Source of the DNA: Oscillospiraceae bacterium
GTDB taxonomy: Bacteria; Bacillota; Clostridia; Oscillospirales; Oscillospiraceae
Reading direction: 5' to 3'
Length of the DNA stretch: 64,000 bases
NCBI GenBank assembly: GCA_910574635.1
Contig: CAJTCG010000003.1
Span: 62,001 to 126,000, forward strand
Made by a program: the position numbers and the translations under genes. Below are positions 7,374 to 15,206 of the stretch, one piece after another; the stretch's first letter is position 1; each line of letters opens with the position of its first letter. Below the pieces are notes generated by a model. The model saw nothing but the letters and a program-made list of their open reading frames with translations, made no database searches and was not told the DNA's origin.

Positions 7374-9467
7374 TTATTTTAAAACGTCTTCCCCCGGGTC
7401 CTGCCCGTCCTCGATGGGGGAGATGACGGAGAGGGTGTCGCGCATGGACTCGTCATAAAAACGGTACTGGCCCCGTCCGCCCCGCTTGACGGTGTAGAGG
7501 GCCGCGTCCGCCGCGTGGAACAGGGCGTCGTAGCCGCCGGGGACCGTGGCCGTCAGGGCCGCGCCCATGCTGACGGAGAGGGGGAACTGCTCAAACCGGC
7601 CGCAGAGAGACTGGAAGATGCGGGAGAGAACGGCGTCCACGTCGTCCTTATACTCCAAGAAAATGAGGAACTCGTCCCCGCCCACCCGGGCGGCGATGTC
7701 GCCGCCCCGGATGCACTGGCGGAGCTTCTCCGCCAGGTGGACCAGCACCTGGTCCCCGAAGGAGTGGCCGTAGGTGTCGTTGGCGGACTTGAAGTGGTCC
7801 AGGTCGAAGATGACCAGGGCGTAGGACGCGGTGGGGCGGGTCTCAATGCGCTCGAGGATGCGCTTTTTGGCGTAGGCGTGGTTTAAAAGGCCGGTGAGGG
7901 CGTCGTGGGAGGCCATGCGCTCCAGGGCGTTCAGCTTCATCCGGGAGTCGTGGATGTCGATGGCCTTTCCGATGGCGCCGGTATAGCGGGGGGGCTCGTC
8001 GCTGGACCAGGTGGCCCGGGCCACAATCTGGGTCCAGCGCCAGGCGCCCTTGTAGTTCAGCTTGCAGTCGTAGGTCACCACCGGCAGGTCCGGGCTGGTG
8101 CTGCGCAGGGCGTCGGAGAGGTTTTGGGTGTCCGCAGGGTCTATGACGTTCATCGTGTCCGGCTGGTGGAAGGGGTCCATGATGATTTCGCTCAGTCCCA
8201 GGTGCTCCGCGCCCCAGTTGGAGAGGGTGATCATGGGCGGGGAGACGGTGAACTCGAATTGGATCTCCTTGCTCATGTCGGCGAAGAAGCTGTACTTCAT
8301 CCGCTCGTGCTCCAGGAGCTGGAGGGTCCGCTCGGAGGCGGTGAGCTCCTCATGGCGGCGGATCTCCTGGGCCACGTTGCGCATCTCCCGGCGGTCCCGC
8401 TGGGCCACGGAGTTGCTGCCGCTCATCAGCGCGGGCAGATCCGGGGACAGCTCCCGCAGGCAGTCCAGCAGCAGGGGGTTGAAGGCGCCGCACTGGCCCG
8501 CCAGAATCATGTCCACCGCCTTCTCATGGGAGAAGGAATCCTTATAGCACCGCTTGGAGGTCAGGGCGTCGTACACGTCCGCCAGGGCCACAATCTGGGC
8601 GGCAATGGGAATCTCGTCTCCCAGGAGCCCGTCGGGATAGCCCCGGCCGTCCCAGCGCTCGTGATGCCAGCGGCAGATGTCGTAGGCCACCTTCACCAGC
8701 GGGTCGTCCTGGTGGATGGGGAGGTTTTCCAGCATTTCCGCCCCGGCCATGGAGTGGGTTTTCATGACGGCGAATTCCTCGTCGGTGAAGCGGCCGGGCT
8801 TGTTGAGGATCTTTTCGTCGATGGAGATCTTTCCGATGTCGTGCAGGGCCGAGGCCGTGCAGATCATGGAGATGTCCGAGGGGGAGAGCTGGTAGCGCTC
8901 CGTCTTCTGGACCAGGTGGTTCAGCATCAGCTCCGTCAGGGTGCGGACATTGAGAACGTGGAGGCCGCTCTCGCCGTTTCGGAACTCCACGATGTGGCTG
9001 AGGATGTCGATGAGCAGGCTGCTGCGCTGCTCGTTTTCATAAATTTGATCCGCCACCATGTTGGCCAGGCGCTTTTGCTTGGCGTAAAGCATGATGGTAT
9101 TGACCACCCGGCGGTGGACGATCAGCGCGTCGAAGGGCCGGGAAATAAAATCGGTGACGCCCAGCTCATAGGCCCGCTCAATGTGGCTGGAGCCGGTTTC
9201 GGCGGAGATCATGATGACGGGGATGTCCTCGATCCAATGGTTTTGGGCCATGACCTCCAGAACGCCGAAGCCGTCCATCTGAGGCATGACGATGTCCAGG
9301 AGAACCAGGGAAATTTCACTCCCCCGCTGCTGGAGCAGGCCCACGCCCTGCAGTCCGTCCTCGGCCTCGATGATCTCATACTCGTCGTCCAGCATGTCGG
9401 CCAGGATGGCGCGGTTGAGCTCCGAGTCGTCCACGATCAAAATTTTCTGCTTTTGTTCCGTACTCAA
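7374..9467 (-). CDS. Response regulator with HD-GYP, PAS and GGDEF domains (c-di-GMP turnover)
   Basis: This 697-residue protein has both c-di-GMP domains. Residues 1-125 are a receiver with phospho-Asp58. Residues about 150-340 are an HD-GYP phosphodiesterase with His209-Asp210 and the GRGYPDG motif (GYP at 276-278). Residues about 375-505 look like a PAS fold. Residues about 515-680 are a GGDEF diguanylate cyclase with the intact motif at 596-600 and an RGGD inhibitory-site sequence five residues before it. All key residues look intact, so both making and breaking c-di-GMP are plausible. Start is TTG at 9467, behind an AAGGAAG site. It is the first gene of a three-gene operon with the Hpt and hybrid kinase, and the probable output of that relay. 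Confidence 0.95.
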   Translation of the reverse strand: MSTEQKQKILIVDDSELNRAILADMLDDEYEIIEAEDGLQGVGLLQQRGSEISLVLLDIVMPQMDGFGVLEVMAQNHWIEDIPVIMISAETGSSHIERAYELGVTDFISRPFDALIVHRRVVNTIMLYAKQKRLANMVADQIYENEQRSSLLIDILSHIVEFRNGESGLHVLNVRTLTELMLNHLVQKTERYQLSPSDISMICTASALHDIGKISIDEKILNKPGRFTDEEFAVMKTHSMAGAEMLENLPIHQDDPLVKVAYDICRWHHERWDGRGYPDGLLGDEIPIAAQIVALADVYDALTSKRCYKDSFSHEKAVDMILAGQCGAFNPLLLDCLRELSPDLPALMSGSNSVAQRDRREMRNVAQEIRRHEELTASERTLQLLEHERMKYSFFADMSKEIQFEFTVSPPMITLSNWGAEHLGLSEIIMDPFHQPDTMNVIDPADTQNLSDALRSTSPDLPVVTYDCKLNYKGAWRWTQIVARATWSSDEPPRYTGAIGKAIDIHDSRMKLNALERMASHDALTGLLNHAYAKKRILERIETRPTASYALVIFDLDHFKSANDTYGHSFGDQVLVHLAEKLRQCIRGGDIAARVGGDEFLIFLEYKDDVDAVLSRIFQSLCGRFEQFPLSVSMGAALTATVPGGYDALFHAADAALYTVKRGGRGQYRFYDESMRDTLSVISPIEDGQDPGEDVLK

Positions 9468-9560
9468 AAGGGATCACTTCCTTGTCCTCGGGTTCCTGTC
9501 CGCCGGCGGCGGATCCCCCTAAAAGAAGGGGACATAAAACAGCCATGTTACAATATGCTG

Positions 9561-9589
9561 ATTCTACCACAGAAAATTGAAAATAGCAA
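9561..9589 (-). promoter_or_regulatory. Sigma-A type promoter of the kinase/c-di-GMP operon
   Basis: Read on the minus strand there is TTGCTA (9584-9589), a 17-nt spacer and TAGAAT (9561-9566), matching 4 and 5 of 6 consensus positions. Transcription would start near 9554, about 87 nt before the TTG start of the REC-HD-GYP-GGDEF gene. Confidence 0.65.
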
Positions 9590-9835
9590 GAACGAACCGA
9601 GGGGAACCAAGGGGAAAGAAACGTACTTGCCCCGTCATTTTGACACTTCTATTATTTGGAAGCAAACCGGCGTTTTCTACAAATAATGACAAAAAAGAGG
9701 CAAAAAATTGTCGGAGCCGTCAAGGAGCGCCAAAGGGGGCGCAACAAAGGCGGGGATTTTTGGAGAAGGCGGCAAAACTAGAGAAAATCGTTGAGATTTT
9801 GTTAAAAATGGAAGATGTGCCCGGCAAAAAAGTAC

Positions 9836-9864
9836 TTGATTTTTTTGGGAGAATAGTTCATAAT
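9836..9864 (+). promoter_or_regulatory. Sigma-A type promoter of the flagellar operon
   Basis: TTGATT (9836-9841), a 17-nt spacer and CATAAT (9859-9864) match 4 and 5 of 6 consensus bases and lie in an AT-rich stretch. Transcription would begin near 9871, leaving a leader of about 230 nt before flgB. A housekeeping promoter fits a class of flagellar operon that must be made before the flagellar sigma factor, whose gene lies inside it. Confidence 0.65.
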
Positions 9865-9870
9865 GAGGGT

Positions 9871-10077
9871 TGCCTGTTAAAGCAGGCGGAAATTAGTGTT
9901 GCAAAACGCACATGTAAAATGGAGAAACGACATGGGCCGGGCGGAATGAAACGGCGTTCCGCCGAATAGGATGGAGGGCCATTTATACGAACCGGAAAAC
10001 GCGCGCCTTGGCGACAACCCGCGCGTTTGTCTTGCCTGGAGGAAAGGGGCGGGTTCGGGCCGTTTTTCCAAAAACGG
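9871..10077 (+). promoter_or_regulatory. Structured 5' leader of the flagellar operon, class unknown
   Basis: The predicted leader contains a chain of short hairpins: 9872-9876 with 9883-9887 (5 bp), 9911-9915 with 9930-9934 (5 bp), 9940-9946 with 9957-9963 (7 bp), 9997-10005 with 10020-10028 (9 bp, then TTTGTCTT-like bases, so terminator-like), and 10060-10066 with 10071-10077 (7 bp). No protein-coding gene is convincing in 9468-10101. I could not match the conserved core of a known riboswitch, including the c-di-GMP classes. It could be a regulated leader or simply an mRNA with incidental structure. Confidence 0.4.
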
Positions 10078-10101
10078 GATATGACTGGAGGGTGAGACCA
10101 C

Positions 10102-10488
10102 ATGGATTTCCTGTCGAGCAACTCCTCTTTGATGCTGGAAAAGTCCCTGGGCTACCTGTGGGCGAAACAAAGCGCCATCGCGGACAACGTTTCCAACGCG
10201 GAAACGCCCGGCTACCGGGAGAAAATCGTTACGTTTGAGGAGAGCCTGAAAAGCAAGCTGCTTCAGGCTTCCCGGGGGGCCGCTCCGGTGAAGTCGATGC
10301 GCGAAGTTCTGGAGGGGAGCTCCTTCCGCGTGACGGAGCAGGCGGTTCAGACCCGGATGGACGACAACGGCGTCAATGTCACCGCCCAAATGTCGGAGGC
10401 CATCCGCAACGCCTATCAGATGCGCTATGTAATGAGCTCCATCAACTCGGGACTGACCACGCTGCGCACCGCCATCCGGGGCCAGTGA
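10102..10488 (+). CDS. flgB: Flagellar basal-body rod protein FlgB
   Basis: This 128-residue proximal rod protein is of usual length. It shows the N-terminal rod signature around IADNVSNAETPGYR (residues 27-40) and a helical C-terminus that pairs with the N-terminal helix. FlgB is exported through the flagellar type III apparatus and sits at the base of the rod above the MS ring. The start has a GGAGGGTGA site 6 nt upstream. It is the first gene of the long flagellar operon, after the structured leader. Confidence 0.97.
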   Translation: MDFLSSNSSLMLEKSLGYLWAKQSAIADNVSNAETPGYREKIVTFEESLKSKLLQASRGAAPVKSMREVLEGSSFRVTEQAVQTRMDDNGVNVTAQMSEAIRNAYQMRYVMSSINSGLTTLRTAIRGQ

Positions 10489-10501
10489 GGAAACGGAGGC
10501 G

Positions 10502-10532
10502 ATCCGGGCGGGAGTGCCCGCCGGATGCTTTT
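10502..10532 (+). other. Intercistronic stem-loop between flgB and flgC
   Basis: A stem of 10 bp with one bulged G (10502-10512 with 10517-10526) and a 4-nt loop is followed by GCTTTT. It lies in the 175-bp gap before flgC, which holds no gene. It could be a partial terminator or an mRNA processing/stability element. Confidence 0.4.
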
Positions 10533-10663
10533 CCGCTTCACATTGCTGAATAAGGACTGCCGGAAGGCAGAGCAAACGATTACGGGACCGGATTCTCCGG
10601 CCCCGCACAGGACTGCCGGGACACGCCCGGCGGGGAATGGAACAGCAGAGGAGAATTTGACCT

Positions 10664-11122
10664 ATGGCATTTTTGAGTTCGATGAACATTGTGGCCTCCG
10701 GCATGACGGCCCAGCAGCTGCGGCTGGACATCGTGGGGGAGAACGTGACCAACTCCACCACCACCCGGGTGGAAGAGGGCGAAGGGGCCTACCGGAGGAA
10801 GATGGTGGTTTTCGAGGCCGAAACCGGCCGGGACGGCTTCCGCCGGGCCATGGCCCGGGCCTCCTCCGGCATGGTGCCGAACAACCAGGTTCCCGGCGGC
10901 GTGCGGGTGGCCCAGATTGTGGAGGACCCGTCCCCCATGAAGCTGGTCTATGACCCCACCCACCCCGACGCCAACGAGGACGGGTATGTGGAAATGCCCA
11001 ATGTGGACATGGTAAAGGAAATCGCCGACGCCATGGCCGCCACCCAGGCCTTCAGCTCCAACGTCACCATGTTCAACACCATGAAAACCGTGGTGACGGA
11101 CGCGCTCCAGATCGGCAAGTGA
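10664..11122 (+). CDS. flgC: Flagellar basal-body rod protein FlgC
   Basis: This 152-residue proximal rod subunit has the N-terminal rod motif (ASGMTAQQLRLDIVGENVTN, residues about 11-30) and the C-terminal VEMPNVDMVKEIADAM stretch typical of FlgC. Export is through the flagellar secretion gate and assembly is on FlgB. AGAGGAG precedes the ATG. The 175-bp gap from flgB is unusually long for this operon and contains a stem-loop. Confidence 0.97.
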   Translation: MAFLSSMNIVASGMTAQQLRLDIVGENVTNSTTTRVEEGEGAYRRKMVVFEAETGRDGFRRAMARASSGMVPNNQVPGGVRVAQIVEDPSPMKLVYDPTHPDANEDGYVEMPNVDMVKEIADAMAATQAFSSNVTMFNTMKTVVTDALQIGK

Positions 11123-11167
11123 CGGTGAGGGGCCGCAGAGAGTTTTAGAGAGGAGATGGTTCCCGTT

Positions 11168-11479
11168 ATGCTGACGCCGATGGAAAAGCTGACCCCGCTG
11201 GCTCCGCTGAACGCGGGTAAAGAACAAAAAGGCAAGGACGCTTCCTCCTCCGTGGAGGGGAGCATTTTCGGCACGATTTTCCGCTCCGCCATTGACAATG
11301 TCAAAGAGACGGACGCGGAAGCGAGAGAAGCGCAATATCTGCTGGCCACCGGCCAGCTGGACAATCCCGCTATGGCGATGATCGCCGGCACGAAAAGCGC
11401 GATGGCAGTTGATTTTTTGATTCAGCTCCGGAACAAGGCCCAGGACGCCTATTCCGAGCTGACCAGAATGAGCCTGTAA
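11168..11479 (+). CDS. fliE: Flagellar hook-basal body protein FliE
   Basis: This protein of about 103 residues links the MS ring to the rod and is an early export substrate. The C-terminal half (AIDNVKETDAEAREAQYLL onward, ending in the NKAQDAYSELTRM region) matches FliE. I prefer the ATG at 11168. The in-frame ATG at 11156 directly abuts the AGGAG site (11151-11155), leaving no spacing, whereas 11168 leaves about 12 nt. Using 11156 would add four residues. It lies 45 bp after flgC. Confidence 0.92.
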   Translation: MLTPMEKLTPLAPLNAGKEQKGKDASSSVEGSIFGTIFRSAIDNVKETDAEAREAQYLLATGQLDNPAMAMIAGTKSAMAVDFLIQLRNKAQDAYSELTRMSL

Positions 11480-11602
11480 GCGCGGCCGGCGGGCGGGGGA
11501 GTTCCCCGTGCTGCCCGGCCCCCAGGACCAGGGCAGCATAAATCATGTCTATACATGTCTACAGGACGCCGCGGCGCGGCGGAGAGAAGGAGGTGACAGC
11601 GG

Positions 11603-13261
11603 TTGAACGACGTGAAGGAAAAGGCCAGGGCGTTTCTGAGCAAGACGGGGGAACGCCTGAAAAAAGTATCGAAAAAGGTATGGCTCGTCATCGCCGCTGT
11701 ACTGGTGGCCCTGATTGTGGTCGCCGCCATCGCTTTGACGCTGAACAAGCAGGATTACGCCGTGCTGGTCACCCAGGTGAGTGACGACGAGGCGTCCAAG
11801 ATCCTGACCTTCCTGAGCGAGCAGGGCGTCACGAATTACCGGGTGGAGGACGGGAACACCGTCATGGTCCCCGCCGGGCAGGAGGCGGCGCTGAAGGCCC
11901 GCATCCTCATGGCGAACCTGAACCAGACCGGAAACTACTACATGGAGAACATGAACGCGTTCTCCACCAATGAGGAACGGGTATACGCCAAGCTCCAGGA
12001 TTTGCAGGACAGCATGGCGGCCACCATCCGCAACTTCCCCGACGTGATGGACGCGGACGTGTTCATTACACCGGGAGAGAACCGGGCCTACATACTGGAC
12101 AGCGGCAACGTGGTGGAGGCCACGGCCGCCGTCAGCGTCACCATGGTGGAGGGCAAGATGCTCACCGACGGGCAGGCGGAGGCCATCCGGGATCTGCTGG
12201 CTCACGGCGTGCAGGGGCTCAAAATCGAGTCCGTCAGCATTTCAGACAAGCTGGGCAACGTCTATTTGACGGAGGACGCCTTGAACGGCGAGGTCTCGGC
12301 GCTGAAGATGCAGCTCCAGCAGGCTATGGAAAACCGCATCCGCACCCAGGTCATGAACGTGCTGAGCCCCTTCTTCGGAGAGGACAACGTCCGGGTAGGC
12401 GTCACCTGCGAGGTGGAAGTGGACCGCACCACCGAGGTGCGGAACGAGACCATCCTCCCCGAGTACGCCCAGGACGGGTCCACCAACGGAGAGGGCATCA
12501 AGGGCTCCGAGCGGGACGAGGCCTGGATTTCCCGCCCCGGCGACGGCACCGTCGGCGGCGTGGTGGGCACGGAGGTCAACAGCGACCTGCGGGAGACCGT
12601 GGAGGCTGGAATGACCGTCCGGGACGACGACACGGGGCTCTACGTCAGCAAACAGACGGACTGGGACAACACCCACAGCACCATTAACATTGACAACAAC
12701 GGGGCGGTCAAAATGACCGACTGCTCCGTGGCGGTCTCCATCAACGCCCGGGCGGCGGAAGATTTTAATGTGGAGAGCATCCGCCAGCATACGGCCCGGG
12801 CCGCGGGCATCGCGGGAGAGGTGGACCCCGTCACCGGCGAGGAAATCCTGGACGGCAAGATCTCCGTGGTGGCCATGAACTTCTTCGATCCCAACCAGGG
12901 CATCGCGCCCGGAGTGGTGCCTCCCGCGCCGGCGGTACCCGTGTGGGTGCTGATTGCGGCGGGTGTCGGGCTGCTGCTGTTTATCATTCTGCTGACCGTC
13001 ATTCTCCTGCTGCGCAGAAAGAACCGGAAGAAGCGCGAGGAAGAGGAGGCCCGCCAGCGGGAAGAGGCGGAAGCCCTTATGCGGGCGGCCGGCCTGGGCC
13101 TGGACGGCGAGATTCCCGGGACCGGCGCCGACGTGATGGACCTGGAGATGGAGCGGAGCATGGAGCTGCGCAAGGACATCCGCCAGTTCGTCAGCGACAA
13201 CCCGGAGATTGCGGCCCAGATGATCAAGGTTTGGCTGAAAGGGGGCGACGGCAATGGCTGA
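11603..13261 (+). CDS. fliF: Flagellar MS-ring protein FliF
   Basis: This 552-residue membrane protein has a transmembrane helix at about residues 26-47, the YscJ/FliF ring-building domain after it, a central extracytoplasmic region, a second helix at about 450-472, and a basic then acidic cytoplasmic tail that would bind FliG. Length is normal for FliF. The TTG start at 11603 has an ideal AGGAGGTGA site; no ATG fits. FliF is the platform in the cytoplasmic membrane on which rod, switch and export gate assemble. The last 8 bases overlap the start of fliG, so the two interacting proteins are translationally coupled. Confidence 0.97.
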   Translation: MNDVKEKARAFLSKTGERLKKVSKKVWLVIAAVLVALIVVAAIALTLNKQDYAVLVTQVSDDEASKILTFLSEQGVTNYRVEDGNTVMVPAGQEAALKARILMANLNQTGNYYMENMNAFSTNEERVYAKLQDLQDSMAATIRNFPDVMDADVFITPGENRAYILDSGNVVEATAAVSVTMVEGKMLTDGQAEAIRDLLAHGVQGLKIESVSISDKLGNVYLTEDALNGEVSALKMQLQQAMENRIRTQVMNVLSPFFGEDNVRVGVTCEVEVDRTTEVRNETILPEYAQDGSTNGEGIKGSERDEAWISRPGDGTVGGVVGTEVNSDLRETVEAGMTVRDDDTGLYVSKQTDWDNTHSTINIDNNGAVKMTDCSVAVSINARAAEDFNVESIRQHTARAAGIAGEVDPVTGEEILDGKISVVAMNFFDPNQGIAPGVVPPAPAVPVWVLIAAGVGLLLFIILLTVILLLRRKNRKKREEEEARQREEAEALMRAAGLGLDGEIPGTGADVMDLEMERSMELRKDIRQFVSDNPEIAAQMIKVWLKGGDGNG

Positions 13262-14291
13262 GACGGCAGTGGCGGCCGCCCCCCAGGCGGCAAAGCAGGT
13301 GGAGCTCTCCACCGCCCAGAAGGCGGCGGCGGTCATCATCGCCCTGGGAGCCGAGAAGGCGTCTCTCGTCTATAAGTACATGGAGGACGAGGAGGTCGAG
13401 CAGCTCACCCTGGAGGTGGCCCGCCTGGGCGTGCTGAGCACCCAGCAGACGGAGGACGTTCTCAACGAGTTCTACCAGCTGTGCCTGACCAACAAGGCCG
13501 TCACCGAGGGCGGCTTGGAATACGCCAGGGCCGTCCTGGAGAAGGCCTATGGCGAGCAGGCGGCGGCGGAGCTCCTGGGCAAGGTCACCAAGAGCCTGAA
13601 AAACCGGGAATTCGCCTTCATGGACAAGGCGGACGTCAAGTCCCTGTTCTCCGCCCTGCGGGGCGAACGGCCCCAGACCATCGCCCTGGTCCTCTCCTAC
13701 GTGGACGCGGACAAGGCGGCGGGCGTGGTGGCCCAGCTGGAGGAGAAAAAGCAGATCCAGGTGGTGGAGAGCATCGCCAAGCTGGACAGCGTCTCTCCGG
13801 CGGCCATCAAGATTGTGGAGGCGGAAATGCACAACCGGTTCTCCAACATTATGACGGATACCAACATCAAGGTCGGCGGCATAGACTATGTGGCCGACGT
13901 GATGAACAACCTGGACCGGACCAGCGAGAAAAACATCTTCGACGGCCTGTCCGACCCGGACCTGGCGGACGAGATCCGCAAGCGGATGTTCGTCTTCGAG
14001 GACATCATCACCATGGACGACCGTTCCGTGCAGCGCTTTGTCCGGGACTGCGATCCCAGGGACCTGGTGCTGGCCCTCAAGGCCGCCAACACGGAGGTTG
14101 CCAACAAACTGTTTGCAAACATGTCCTCCCGCATGGCCCAGAGCATCAAGGACGATTTGGAAATTACATCCAACGTCCGCATGAAGGACGTGGAAGAGGC
14201 CCAGCAGCGCATCGTCGGCATCATCCGCGGACTGGAGGAGAAGGGTGAAATCATCATCCTGAAGGGCGGAAAGGACGATATCATTGCCTAG
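13254..14291 (+). CDS. fliG: Flagellar motor switch protein FliG
   Basis: This 345-residue switch protein is of usual length. It has the N-terminal FliF-binding domain, a middle domain ending near an EHPQ-like region (here around RGERPQT), and the C-terminal charged torque domain with alternating Lys/Arg and Asp/Glu around residues 280-310 (for example DPRDLVLALK). It converts MotA/MotB proton or ion flow into rotation. The ATG overlaps fliF by 8 bases, and its own end overlaps fliH by 8 bases. Confidence 0.97.
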   Translation: MAETAVAAAPQAAKQVELSTAQKAAAVIIALGAEKASLVYKYMEDEEVEQLTLEVARLGVLSTQQTEDVLNEFYQLCLTNKAVTEGGLEYARAVLEKAYGEQAAAELLGKVTKSLKNREFAFMDKADVKSLFSALRGERPQTIALVLSYVDADKAAGVVAQLEEKKQIQVVESIAKLDSVSPAAIKIVEAEMHNRFSNIMTDTNIKVGGIDYVADVMNNLDRTSEKNIFDGLSDPDLADEIRKRMFVFEDIITMDDRSVQRFVRDCDPRDLVLALKAANTEVANKLFANMSSRMAQSIKDDLEITSNVRMKDVEEAQQRIVGIIRGLEEKGEIIILKGGKDDIIA

Positions 14292-15195
14292 TATTTGGAA
14301 ATCCATCATGCGTCCCAAGGCCGAGCCCTACCAGTTCCCCAAGGCGGAGGAGCTGGTTTTGGAGGAGGAAACGGCCGCCGGGGTTCCGCCGCCCCCCCTT
14401 GAGGAGGAGGACGGCGAGGCGCCGCCGGAGGTGGACGTCCGGGTGGGCGAAGAGGCGGAAGCCCCGGAGCCCGAACCGGAACCGGAGCCCGAACCGGACC
14501 CGGTGAGCTTCGCCCAAATCCAGGCGGAGCAGATCATCGCGGACGCGCACCGCCGGGCCGAGGCGATTTTGGACCAGGCCCGGCTGGAAGCGGAGATCAA
14601 GGCCCAGGAGCTTTTCGAGTCCTCCCGCCAGAGCGGCCTGGAGGCCGGACGGGCGGAGGGATTGGCCCAGGGGGCCACCCAGGCCCTTCAAGAGGGCCAG
14701 CGTGCCCGGCAGAGGCAGGCCGAGGAGCTGGCCGCGGACTTTGACAAATTCCTGGAGCGGGCCGGAACCGCCCTGGACCGCCAGATGGAAGACAACGTAG
14801 ACGAGCTGCGGGACCTTGCCATCGCCATTGCGGAGAAGGTGGTCTGCGTCAGCCTCAAAAGCAGCAGCGAGGTCATCTGCCGGATGATTCAAACCGCCAT
14901 CGACAAGCGGAAGCGCCGGGAGTGGGCCCATATCTATATCGCGGAATGCGACGCCAAGCACCTTTCCAAGGTTCCCGCCTCTTTGATGAACGCCCTCTCG
15001 GCCCTCTCGGACCGGGTGCGCATCATTCCCATGGCGGACGACGAGGCGGGCACCTGCATCATCGAAACCCCGGATGAAATTGTGGACGCCAGCGCCGCCA
15101 CACAGATGAACAACATCCGAACCCTGCTGTCCGACGCCGGGCCCGTTGAAGAGGGCGTCAGCTTCGGCAACCTGAATTTCAGCGGCGGCGTGTAG
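14284..15195 (+). CDS. fliH: Flagellar assembly protein FliH
   Basis: This 303-residue regulator of the FliI export ATPase has an acidic, Pro/Glu-rich N-terminal 75 residues, including a run of alternating Pro-Glu near residues 60-72. An Ala/Glu/Gln-rich coiled coil (about 80-165) and the conserved C-terminal FliH/V-type ATPase-stalk domain follow. Start is TTG at 14284, with AAAGGA 8 nt upstream. The ATG at 14308 has no good site. The 8-base overlap with fliG repeats the spacing of fliF/fliG. The long Pro/Glu segment is more extended than in B. subtilis FliH. Confidence 0.9.
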   Translation: MPSIWKSIMRPKAEPYQFPKAEELVLEEETAAGVPPPPLEEEDGEAPPEVDVRVGEEAEAPEPEPEPEPEPDPVSFAQIQAEQIIADAHRRAEAILDQARLEAEIKAQELFESSRQSGLEAGRAEGLAQGATQALQEGQRARQRQAEELAADFDKFLERAGTALDRQMEDNVDELRDLAIAIAEKVVCVSLKSSSEVICRMIQTAIDKRKRREWAHIYIAECDAKHLSKVPASLMNALSALSDRVRIIPMADDEAGTCIIETPDEIVDASAATQMNNIRTLLSDAGPVEEGVSFGNLNFSGGV

Positions 15196-15206
15196 AAGGA
15201 GTATGT

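Noticed and set aside
9577..9969. Open frame of about 130 codons in the flgB upstream region
   Set aside because: Lower-complexity, basic, no ribosome site, crosses the predicted promoter and leader hairpins, and codon use is unlike neighbours.
9871..10077. c-di-GMP-I or -II riboswitch in the flgB leader
   Set aside because: An ACGCACA is present, but the rest of the class-I core (GGGACGCAAAGCC-type segment and second conserved stem) is missing, and class-II elements are not seen.
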